Source of the DNA: Desulfotomaculum sp.
Lineage (GTDB): Bacteria > Bacillota > Desulfotomaculia > Desulfotomaculales > Nap2-2B
DNA: 5,973 nt
Direction: 5' to 3'
NCBI GenBank assembly: GCA_003445555.1
Contig: DMDI01000091.1
Location: forward strand, 1-5,973
Below, piece by piece: positions 1 to 5,589 of this stretch. Within the stretch, counting starts at the first letter, position 1. Each line of letters starts with the position of its first letter. The notes under the pieces were generated by a model that did no database searches, had not been told where the DNA came from, and was given only the letters and a program-made list of their open reading frames with translations. A program made the translations under genes and the position numbers.

Positions 1-34
1 GGGACACCATACTTAATTATCTACAAAGTCCTGC

Positions 35-57
35 TAAAACGTTTTAAAAATTATGAT
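35..57 (+). promoter_or_regulatory. Possible hicBA promoter/operator: palindrome plus -10-like box
   Basis: A perfect 12-base palindrome, TAAAACGTTTTA, lies at 35-46. It is followed by TATGAT at 52-57, which matches five of six bases of the sigma-A -10 consensus. No good -35 box is seen 17 bases upstream (TCCTGC at 29-34). Toxin-antitoxin operons are commonly autorepressed at palindromes overlapping the promoter, so this is a candidate operator. However, the HicB encoded here is short and shows no obvious C-terminal DNA-binding domain, so autoregulation is uncertain. Confidence 0.35.
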
Positions 58-120
58 GTGGTAATTTTTTGCGCAACTATAATCAGCCCACAGCAAGGGA
101 AACGATTGGAGGTATTAGAA

Positions 121-342
121 ATGGGAAATTTACACCTTCCTATAATCATTGAAATGGACGAGGATGAGTATTACATCGTAAGTTGCCCGCTGTTCAGGGG
201 TTGTCATTCTTACGGCAAAACTATAGATGAGGCACTGAAGAATATAAGGGAGGTCATAGACATGTGCCTTGAGGAGACAAAGGTAGAGGAGCTTAATAAA
301 TTCGTAGGATTTAGAGAACTGGAAGTATCTCAGAATGCCTGA
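121..342 (+). CDS. hicB: HicB-family antitoxin (short, 73 aa)
   Basis: This is the antitoxin partner of the HicA mRNA interferase and should neutralise it by direct binding in the cytoplasm. The protein has the compact HicB partial RNase H-like fold pattern: an N-terminal strand with LPIIIEMDEDEYYIVSCP, then GCHSYGKTIDEALKN and a helix with REVIDMCLEE. This matches the consensus of a strand, an acidic turn, then G-x-T-x-x-E-A-x-x-N. The start is ATG 121, because GGAGG at 108-112 sits eight bases upstream. An in-frame GTG at 58 would add 21 residues that do not resemble HicB and has no ribosome-binding site. The protein stops soon after the HicB fold, so no separate helix-turn-helix or ribbon-helix-helix domain is visible. 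Its stop overlaps the hicA start by eight bases, indicating coupled translation. The antitoxin-first order is common in this family. Confidence 0.85.
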   Translation: MGNLHLPIIIEMDEDEYYIVSCPLFRGCHSYGKTIDEALKNIREVIDMCLEETKVEELNKFVGFRELEVSQNA

Positions 343-580
343 ACTTCCTGTAATTAGCGGCAGAGAACTGGTAAAGTTTTTGGAATCCATGGGCTTTAGA
401 GTTACCAGAACGAAAGGTTCTCATGTAAGGTTGAGAGCAGAAGATGGAAGGGTAACCACTATTCCGGTGCATGGGGACAAGGATATACCTAAAGGGCTTC
501 TGCGTAAAATAATCAGAGAAGATTTGGAAATGAGTTTAGAGGAATTTTCAGGGTCATACTCAAGATATAAGGGAAAATGA
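335..580 (+). CDS. hicA: HicA-family mRNA interferase toxin (YcfA-like, 81 aa)
   Basis: HicA toxins are small double-stranded-RNA-binding-fold ribonucleases that cleave mRNA and stop growth until neutralised by HicB. The full family pattern is visible. The N-terminus has ISGRELVKFLESMGF (residues 7-21). Next comes the catalytic-histidine motif TKGSHVRLR, with His30 as the expected active residue. Then there is a strand ending in TIPVHGDKDIPKGLLRKIIRE. The length is typical for HicA with a short charged C-terminal tail. ATG 335 lies inside the last codons of hicB, and GGAAG a little upstream could act as a weak ribosome-binding site, so expression is probably translationally coupled to the antitoxin. 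The catalytic His and the G-x-H context are intact, so the toxin looks functional. Confidence 0.88.
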   Translation: MPELPVISGRELVKFLESMGFRVTRTKGSHVRLRAEDGRVTTIPVHGDKDIPKGLLRKIIREDLEMSLEEFSGSYSRYKGK

Positions 581-648
581 GATAGTTGTTTTACAATCTA
601 CTTATTGTGAAAAATTATACCGTTGAAAATCATGACTCAGTGGTTTTT

Positions 649-676
649 AACCGGAAATACCGGTTGTTTTGACGTT
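649..676 (+). terminator. Probable terminator after hicBA
   Basis: AACCGG at 649-654 pairs perfectly with CCGGTT at 660-665 around a five-base loop, and GTTTT follows. The T tract is short and interrupted (GTTTTGACGTTTTG), so termination may be incomplete. It lies about 70 bases beyond the hicA stop and just beyond the 3' end of the convergent asparagine synthase remnant. The stretch 581-648 holds nothing else recognisable. Confidence 0.5.
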
Positions 677-680
677 TTGT

Positions 681-1568
681 TTAACCAATATACCGTCGGT
701 ACCACAGTTCCAGCACCATTAAGGGCCATAATTGCTTCCGGCGGTCTTTCTTTTTGGCCAGGTGCTCTGAGACCAGCTTTTCAATGTAGGGGCTGGAAAA
801 TAATCCATCCTTTATCAGACAACCGCCGGGCAGGTTTTGCAGCGGTTCTTTTAGCTCCCGGGTAAACCAGCGGGAAATTGGGATGCCGAAGCCTTTTTTT
901 CTTCGGTGCACAATCTGCTTGGGCAGAATTTGTTCACCCAGTTTTTTAAACAGGTATTTGGTGGTTAAACCATTCATTTTTAAGCCGGCCGGCAGTTTGA
1001 TAACCCAGTCAACCAGTTCATAATCCAAGATAGGGGCGCGGACTTAAAAGGCGAGCAGGCCATGGAGGCCCGGTCAACTTTAACCAGAATATCGTCCTGC
1101 AAATATAGTTTGGTATCCAGGTAAAGCAACTTATCCAGCAGACTGCTTGGCTCATAACCGGCCAGTAAATTTTTCACCGGCTCAAAACTGTCCCACTTGA
1201 TAAGTTCCTCCTGCAGTTGGGGCGAATATAGTTTAGTTTTTTCCTCGCCGGAAAAACCTCCCTTCCAGGTGAAGTTGCGGATTTCCGCAGGAAGTCCTGC
1301 CCCTTTTAAAAAATTGTTTGGCCTTAAAGTCAAAGCTAAAATTCTGGTGGGAGACGGGGAGCGTTTGTACCAGGCCGTTAATTCCCTTTCTGGCGAATAA
1401 AGGAAGTCTGTTGTAATATGATATGAGGATGTGCGCCTGGTAAGTGGGGTAACCGGCAAACATTTCGTCGCCGCCGTCCCCGGCTAAAGCCACCGTTACC
1501 TTTTCCTTGGTAAATTTTGAGAGCAGGTAGGTGGGTAAAATAGAAGGGTCGGCCATGGGTTCATCCAG
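681..1568 (-). pseudogene. asnB: Asparagine synthase (glutamine-hydrolysing) remnant, C-terminal half, two frameshifts
   Basis: Class B asparagine synthases make asparagine from aspartate, glutamine and ATP. Read on the minus strand, three pieces in different frames give one continuous synthase domain. First comes LDEPMADPSILPTYL with the GDGGDEMFAGY motif (about 1568 to 1313). Next is FLKGAGLPAEIRNFTWKGGF through DDILVKVDRASMACS (about 1308 to 1052). Last is RAPILDYELVDW through KGFGIPISRWF and WYRRYIG with a normal stop at 681 (about 1040 to 681). The first shift is at a run of six A (1308-1313 on the plus strand); five would restore the frame. The second lies at about 1041-1051, where a TAA also stands in the C-terminal frame. 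About 296 codons remain of a family usually near 600-650 aa. The N-terminal glutaminase domain and the SGGxDS loop are absent and are not found on the far side of the mobile element. The gene is almost certainly dead. Similarity may extend to about 1590, so the upper limit is uncertain. Confidence 0.85.
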
Positions 1569-1612
1569 GACTTGCGGGAGGTATGTAACAGGTGCCTTAT
1601 TTCCAATAAATC

Positions 1613-1641
1613 TTGACAAAGCATAACAAACATAATATTAT
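1613..1641 (+). promoter_or_regulatory. Strong sigma-A-type promoter for tnpA
   Basis: A perfect -35 box TTGACA at 1613-1618 and TATTAT (five of six consensus bases) at 1636-1641 are separated by exactly 17 bases. The predicted transcription start is near 1648, directly at the tnpA ATG (1649). No Shine-Dalgarno sequence precedes that ATG, so the tnpA transcript may be leaderless or nearly so. Confidence 0.7.
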
Positions 1642-1650
1642 AAACATAAT
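1622..1650 (+). repeat. Short direct repeats in IS left end (candidate TnpA-binding sites)
   Basis: AAACATAAT occurs at 1628-1636 and again at 1642-1650, a 14-base step. A related CATAA core also occurs at 1622-1626. The repeats overlap the -10 box and the tnpA start. In IS607 elements the MerR-like domain of the transposase binds short repeats near the ends, so these could serve transposon-end recognition and repression of tnpA. The repeats are seen directly; the role is inference. Confidence 0.4.
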
Positions 1651-2314
1651 GGAACTATTAACCATAAGCAAAGCGGCGAAGAAATTAGGTGTTCATCCCA
1701 ACAGCCTGCGCAACTGGGAGAAGCAAGGACTAATTAAGCCCGTCCGTTTACCTGGTGGCCAGCGGCGGTACTCCGTGGACGAACTTAACTGGCTTTTACA
1801 GTCTGGACGGCTGGATACCGGGCAGGAAAACGTTATCTTGTATGCCCGCGTATCCACTAAGAAACAGGCGGATGCCGGTAATCTGAACAGGCAAATAGAA
1901 AGACTAAGACAATATGCGGAAGAAAAAGGGTACAGCGTTATTGCCGAATATACCGACATAGCTTCCGGCTTAAATCAGAAGCGCCATGGCCTAACTAACG
2001 CCTTTAAGCTGGCCGAACAAGGTGAGTATAAGAAGCTTATCATCGAATATCCAGACCAGCTGGCCCGGTTCGGATACCTATACATTGAACGGCACCTAAG
2101 ATACTGCGGCGTGGAAATAACCGCTATCGCCGAAAAAGAACCGGAGGACGCACAATCCGAGCTGGTCAGGGACTTGTTGGCGATAGTCACGTCTTTTTCT
2201 GCCCGGCTTTACGGGGCCAGGGGCGGTAAAAAGGTCAGGCAGGGTTTTCGGGAACTAATAGCGGGAGTGGAATCAGATGAAAAAGCGGAAGAAGAACAAA
2301 AAGAAGTCGAATAA
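1649..2314 (+). CDS. tnpA: IS607-family serine recombinase (TnpA), possibly catalytically impaired
   Basis: This is the transposase of the element: a serine recombinase that would cut and rejoin DNA through a phosphoserine link. Residues 1-50 form a MerR-like helix-turn-helix (ISKAAKKLGVHPNSLRNWEKQGLI, then the wing LPGGQRRYSVDEL). The catalytic domain follows, with YARVSTKKQ at 65-73 and Ser69 as expected nucleophile. After that come DIASGLNQKRHGL, the PDQLARFG motif (135-142) and the IS607 signature SFSARLYGARGG (182-193). The family normally has D-R-L-x-R, but here the first arginine is Gln137 (CAG; one transition from CGG). The equivalent Arg68 in gamma-delta resolvase is an active-site residue. 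ATG 1649 is chosen because it gives the usual IS607 N-terminus and 221 aa; the in-frame TTG at 1613 is part of the promoter. The last 38 bases overlap tnpB. Confidence 0.9.
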   Translation: MELLTISKAAKKLGVHPNSLRNWEKQGLIKPVRLPGGQRRYSVDELNWLLQSGRLDTGQENVILYARVSTKKQADAGNLNRQIERLRQYAEEKGYSVIAEYTDIASGLNQKRHGLTNAFKLAEQGEYKKLIIEYPDQLARFGYLYIERHLRYCGVEITAIAEKEPEDAQSELVRDLLAIVTSFSARLYGARGGKKVRQGFRELIAGVESDEKAEEEQKEVE

Positions 2315-3986
2315 TCCTGATAGCGGGATAAGTTACACCGTCTGTGGTGAATTTTTCCCGGAGGTCTATCCCGCCTTTTGTTCCGAGAAGTGGAGCCGTG
2401 GGATGGAAGACCCCTTGTCCACGGAGATGCGCCTCTTCTGCTCCTGCGAGCGCTGGGCGTTCAACCAGTTGCTGGAAGACAATTTACGGGAAGAGCTCAA
2501 GAAGCAGGGCCAAGGGACATTCGGTATAAATTCCCGCTATTGCGATGATGCCATTTGCAAGGCCAAAGCCGTCATCGAATCCCAGAAAGAGTTACTGGTG
2601 CTGGAAACCGAAGAAACTGAAACCAAACTGGCTCGGGTCAAAAAGAAACTCGGCTGGGCGGAAAAAGACCTGGACAAAGTGGTTAAAGCAAACGACCCGG
2701 TCAAAATCGAAAAGGTCAAACGCACCGTACACGGTCGCAGAGCACGGGTAAAGAAGCTAGCCAGTAAGCTGGACGAGCTAAAAACCCACCAAAACAACAG
2801 CACTATTCCCAAAGTAGTTATCGGCGGTCGTTCCCTGTGGAAGCGGGTATGTAAAGGCAGAGTTTCGAGAGAAGAATGGCGGCAGGCCAGGCAGAATAGG
2901 CTGTACGCCCGTGGAGACGAGACCAAAGGCGGCAATCCGAACATAAAAATAAGCTGGCGTAGCGGAGAATTCACCTTGTCCGTAATCATCTCCCACCTGT
3001 CGGAACAAACCGGCACAGACAGCAAAGGCAGACGCATAATGACCAGAGCGCCTAAAGTAACAGGCAAGCTTTGGCTGCCGGAGAAGCACCAGCTTAAAAC
3101 GTGGGAGTTATTGCTTTCTGGTGCTCCCTACACCATAGAGTTAATCAAGGGCAAAGACGGCCGGTATAGGGTACACATTACATTTACCGTTACTGTGCCC
3201 GAAACAGTAACCAATCCCAACCGGGGTTATTTAGGAATGGACACCAACCCCGACGGAGTGGCGCTGGCCAACGTGGGATACACCGGCCAATCTGAACCCT
3301 GGCCGGAAGGTTTTGACGTGCCCTACCCAAAGGCCCTGCACAAATTTGCCGGAGAGTTTCAGATAACAGCCCACCCGAACGGCTTTCTCTATCTCAAAAT
3401 ATCCGAACTCGCTTACAGTCGCAGCTTTCGGCGCACTTACTTGATAGGTGTGCTTGCGAAAGTTGTGGTGGACATCGCCAAAGTTTTAGGTAAACCTATA
3501 GCTGTAGAGAACCTGGACTTTAGCAAAGACCAGCTGGATACGAACAAAAAATTCAACCGGATGGCATTCAACTTTCCGTTTAAGAAAATGGTCGAAACCG
3601 TTCTTCGCAAAGCCTTCAGAGAAGGCGTGGGCATAAAGCAAGTCTGGCCGGCACACACATCAACTATTGGCTACTACAAGTATATGGAACGTTACGGTAT
3701 AATTATCCATCACGCTGCGGCACTGGTTATAGCCCGTCGGGCGATAGGTTTCAGAGAGCGTATCACCAATGAAATAAAGCAGAAAATCCAAGTCATAAGA
3801 GAAAAACCGAACCAGAAAGTCAATTCCTTGCCTGGGGAAGGAAAAGGGATGACCCCAAAGATAAAGCGGCTCTTTAAGCGGCTGGACGAAAAGGTTCTTG
3901 TTCACAACGGGTTAACCCGTTTCAAGCAGGAATCGTTTTATTCCGTCTGGCGCGACTTAAAGCAGCTTGCTCTATCAAGTAGGTGA
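2277..3986 (+). CDS. tnpB: TnpB-family RuvC-type RNA-guided endonuclease, long form without zinc ribbon
   Basis: TnpB proteins are transposon-encoded RNA-guided DNA nucleases, ancestral to Cas12. They use a guide RNA made from the element's right end and help it persist. This 569-aa protein is long (typical TnpB about 400 aa). It has a basic N-terminus, a REC/WED-like part with LSTEMRLFCSCERWAFNQLLE (47-67), a charged coiled coil at about 105-170 and a beta-rich segment to about 310. The RuvC core follows: RuvC-I YLGMDTNPDG with Asp322 and RuvC-II IAVENLDF with Glu411. In the RuvC-III region (about 456-492), the two CxxC pairs and D-x-N-A-A of ordinary TnpB are replaced by HTSTIGYYKYMERYG and HHAAALVIARRAIGF. 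The third acidic residue is therefore absent at its usual place. I recall similar proteins in related Clostridia, so this may be a natural subfamily rather than damage. GGGAG at 2263-2267 is a good ribosome-binding site for ATG 2277, and the overlap with tnpA implies coupling. Confidence 0.88.
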   Translation: MKKRKKNKKKSNNPDSGISYTVCGEFFPEVYPAFCSEKWSRGMEDPLSTEMRLFCSCERWAFNQLLEDNLREELKKQGQGTFGINSRYCDDAICKAKAVIESQKELLVLETEETETKLARVKKKLGWAEKDLDKVVKANDPVKIEKVKRTVHGRRARVKKLASKLDELKTHQNNSTIPKVVIGGRSLWKRVCKGRVSREEWRQARQNRLYARGDETKGGNPNIKISWRSGEFTLSVIISHLSEQTGTDSKGRRIMTRAPKVTGKLWLPEKHQLKTWELLLSGAPYTIELIKGKDGRYRVHITFTVTVPETVTNPNRGYLGMDTNPDGVALANVGYTGQSEPWPEGFDVPYPKALHKFAGEFQITAHPNGFLYLKISELAYSRSFRRTYLIGVLAKVVVDIAKVLGKPIAVENLDFSKDQLDTNKKFNRMAFNFPFKKMVETVLRKAFREGVGIKQVWPAHTSTIGYYKYMERYGIIIHHAAALVIARRAIGFRERITNEIKQKIQVIREKPNQKVNSLPGEGKGMTPKIKRLFKRLDEKVLVHNGLTRFKQESFYSVWRDLKQLALSSR

Positions 3987-4276
3987 CCCCGTTAGCCGGA
4001 GTTCGGATAAACCGGTAGGTTGTATCTAACAGATCGCGTGGAGGCGTTCTAATCAGACCACTTTGTGGCCTTACATAAGATGAAAGCCCTGTGGCTTTCC
4101 TTAGTCCGTGTCTTGTGTCTATAAAGTGCAGTTCTCCCGTTCGGGTGAGACTCCCGGAGCCGAGGTCCCCCTGTCACCCCGGGGAAAATTTCCGATGGAG
4201 GTGTAAAGCCTGGTCATGGGGGGCCGGGTTCACAAAAACTAGCAATTGTTAGATATTGTGAACATTTTTGAACCAG
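3987..4276 (+). ncRNA. Candidate reRNA/omega-RNA scaffold of TnpB
   Basis: This 290-base stretch between the tnpB stop and the presumed right end has no coding ORF but is dense in pairing potential. GTTAG (3991-3995) pairs with CTAAC (4026-4030). CCAC/GTGG forms a stem at 4058-4068, and GAAAGCC/GGCTTTC a perfect seven-pair stem at 4082-4099. A CCC/GGG hairpin with TCT/AGA ends lies at 4133-4150. Long-range, GGTCCCCC (4164-4171) pairs with GGGGGGCC (4218-4225) with one G-U pair. TnpB guide RNAs are made from exactly this position, overlapping the tnpB 3' end and running into flanking DNA as the guide. The 5' end and the scaffold/guide boundary cannot be fixed by eye; the guide would begin near 4277. 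Confidence 0.6.
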
Positions 4277-4279
4277 GCC
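4222..4279. repeat. Nested dyad symmetry at the IS right end / SLH leader
   Basis: An inner 36-base dyad at 4228-4263 has arms GTTCACAA and TTGTGAAC at the edges and CAATTG at the centre; 15 of 18 positions pair. It is followed by ATTTTT. An outer pair, GGCCGGGTTC (4222-4231) and GAACCAGGCC (4270-4279), matches at nine of ten positions. The structure could be the transposon right end (recombinase sites), the end of the guide-RNA scaffold, a terminator reading out of the element, or an operator for the SLH gene. The symmetry is certain; the role is not. Confidence 0.55.
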
Positions 4280-4285
4280 GAAAGA
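4275..4285 (+). promoter_or_regulatory. Weak ribosome-binding site of the SLH gene (IS junction)
   Basis: AGG at 4275-4277 lies eight bases before ATG 4286 and is the only Shine-Dalgarno-like sequence there. Joining left-flank GGGAG (ending at 1580) to 4277 would give GGGAGG at the same distance. The present site is therefore probably a reduced remnant created by the IS insertion. Confidence 0.4.
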
Positions 4286-5467
4286 ATGATTGGTAAAAGT
4301 TGTTTTAAAGCCTTGACATTTTCGCTGCTGTTGTTTTGGCTAATTTTAACCCCTTGTAAGGCCCAGGCCGGCTCATTAGTTGACCCGAATACTTACGCTA
4401 AGTTAAAGGCTCTGGCTCAGGATTACTTTGGGCAACTCCAGAGCGAAATAGCTAATGAAGGCGTTTCTCCGGAAGATGGGGAGAAAATTATTTTTAATTA
4501 CGTAAAGGAACTGGACGGCCAGCTTCAGGGGAAATTACAGGCAGGAGCGCTCAATGAAGATAACTTTAAAGAAGTAATGTTCGAGGTTAATATTGGGTTG
4601 ATACTGAAGCCTGGTTACGAACCGCTTTTAAAAGCCACGTTGCGTATACTGGGATTTGAGGGGGAAAATCCTTTTCAGGTTTTTCAAGAGATAATAACAG
4701 GAAAAAGACCCTTACCTGCCGGCATACAGCAATTCTATGAGGCGGTTAAACAAGAGGTTCTTTATGATGCCCTGAGTAAACCTGCTCTTCCTGCCCCTTC
4801 TGGTGGCGGGGATGGTTCTGCTGTCATGCCGGCTGAAAACAAAAATCTCACCGGCAAAGAAGAGGAAAAAGCAGCCGCCCCGGCAAAGTCTCCGGAAAAG
4901 GCTTTGACCTTTACTGATATTGAAAACCACTGGGCTGGGGAGAGTATCTATATGCTGGTCAATCAGGGGGTTATTGGAGGCTATCCTGACCATACTTTCC
5001 GGCCGGATAACCAGATAACAAGGGCTGAGTTTATCAAGATTTTAGTTAAGGCCATGAGTCTGGCCGAAGAGAACCTTCAGTCTCCCAGTTTTATAGATGT
5101 TCCAAAGTTATCGTGGGCTTATGGTGCTGTGGAAGCTGCTGCCAGGGCCGGCCTGGTTAAGGGGAGCGAAGGTAAATTCCGGCCCCATGACCCGATAACC
5201 CGCCAGGAAATGGCCGTAATGCTGGTTAGGGCGCTGGACAACGGGGTAGATGTTTCAAATACACTACCGGCTTTTTCCGACGATGTAAAAATAGCACCCT
5301 GGGCTAGGGGGCATGTGGCGGCGGCACTCAATCAAGATTTGATTAAAGGTTACCCCGACAATACCTTTAGGCCGCAAAAGAATGCGTCAAGGGCTGAAGC
5401 TGTGCTTATGACTTGCCGGTTCTTAAATCAGAAACAATTTAAGCAAAAAGAGAAGTGGTTTAATTGA
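4286..5467 (+). CDS. Secreted protein with three S-layer homology (SLH) repeats
   Basis: This is a cell-surface protein expected to be held to pyruvylated secondary cell-wall polymer by its SLH repeats. From ATG 4286 it is 393 aa. Residues 1-28 form a signal peptide: Lys near the start, a hydrophobic run ALTFSLLLFWLILTP and a likely cut after KAQA. Residues 29-165 are a mostly helical region I do not recognise (about LKALAQDYFGQLQSE, ELDGQLQGKL). Residues 165-205 are a linker rich in Pro, Gly, Ala, Lys and Glu. Three SLH repeats follow at about 206-256, 267-317 and 327-381, each with an F-x-D start and an F-R-P plus (T/S)R-x-E end. A TTG at 4268 would add six residues but lies closer to the IS junction and has no ribosome-binding site. 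The gene sits directly behind the IS element, so its own promoter was probably displaced. It ends in KQKEKWFN, just where a further half SLH repeat continues in another frame. Confidence 0.9.
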   Translation: MIGKSCFKALTFSLLLFWLILTPCKAQAGSLVDPNTYAKLKALAQDYFGQLQSEIANEGVSPEDGEKIIFNYVKELDGQLQGKLQAGALNEDNFKEVMFEVNIGLILKPGYEPLLKATLRILGFEGENPFQVFQEIITGKRPLPAGIQQFYEAVKQEVLYDALSKPALPAPSGGGDGSAVMPAENKNLTGKEEEKAAAPAKSPEKALTFTDIENHWAGESIYMLVNQGVIGGYPDHTFRPDNQITRAEFIKILVKAMSLAEENLQSPSFIDVPKLSWAYGAVEAAARAGLVKGSEGKFRPHDPITRQEMAVMLVRALDNGVDVSNTLPAFSDDVKIAPWARGHVAAALNQDLIKGYPDNTFRPQKNASRAEAVLMTCRFLNQKQFKQKEKWFN

Positions 5468-5555
5468 AGGGTACCCGGATAAAACTTTCGGGCCTAAGAA
5501 AAATACCACCCGGGCTGAAGCGGCTGTTATAATCTGCCGCTTTAAAAAGTATTGA
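5457..5555 (+). pseudogene. Out-of-frame half SLH repeat (remnant)
   Basis: In the +1 frame relative to the SLH gene, GLIEGYPDKTFGPKKNTTRAEAAVIICRFKKY is encoded and ends with TGA at 5553-5555. This is the second half of an SLH repeat, closely resembling DLIKGYPDNTFRPQKNASRAEAVLMTCRF in repeat three. The two copies are offset by 121 bases, and codons differ widely at third positions, so this is not a fresh duplication. The first half of the repeat (F-x-D-x-x-x-x-W-A) is missing. It is best read as the original last repeat of this gene, or of a paralogue, cut off by a deletion plus frameshift. No start codon or ribosome-binding site makes it an independent gene. Confidence 0.8.
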
Positions 5556-5589
5556 CCTTTAACTACTTTAACTAACTAAGGATAAACAG

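Larger units (their letters stand above)
1581..4276 (+). mobile_element. IS607-family insertion sequence (tnpA-tnpB plus reRNA region)
   Basis: The element contains a promoter, a MerR-like serine recombinase gene and an overlapping tnpB. A structured non-coding tail follows, which is the standard IS607 architecture. IS607 elements have no clear terminal inverted repeats, make no target duplication and use GG dinucleotides, so the ends cannot be read directly. The limits given use GG at 1580-1581 and 4276-4277, because joining the flanks there restores a GGGAGG ribosome-binding site in front of the SLH gene. An alternative left GG is 1591-1592. The left flank is the asparagine synthase remnant and the right flank is the SLH gene. 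The type is well supported; the exact ends are inference. Confidence 0.75.

Noticed and set aside
58..120. GTG start extending HicB by 21 residues
   Set aside because: The extension does not match HicB and has no ribosome-binding site, whereas ATG 121 has GGAGG at ideal distance.
623..865. Plus-strand 80-aa reading frame
   Set aside because: It lies opposite the clear asparagine synthase C-terminal coding sequence, has no family resemblance and no ribosome-binding site.
1197..1400. Plus-strand 67-aa reading frame
   Set aside because: It lies opposite the asparagine synthase remnant, where the minus-strand translation carries the conserved motifs.
2537..3089. Two minus-strand reading frames (176 and 103 aa) opposite tnpB
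   Set aside because: They are antisense shadows of a strongly supported tnpB, with low-complexity Ser/Leu/Phe-rich translations.
4268..4285. TTG start for the SLH protein
   Set aside because: It has no ribosome-binding site. ATG 4286 gives a cleaner signal peptide, and the TTG lies within what is probably the IS right end.
5457..5555. A recent DNA duplication of SLH repeat three
   Set aside because: The two copies differ at many third codon positions, so they are separate, older repeats rather than a fresh tandem duplication.
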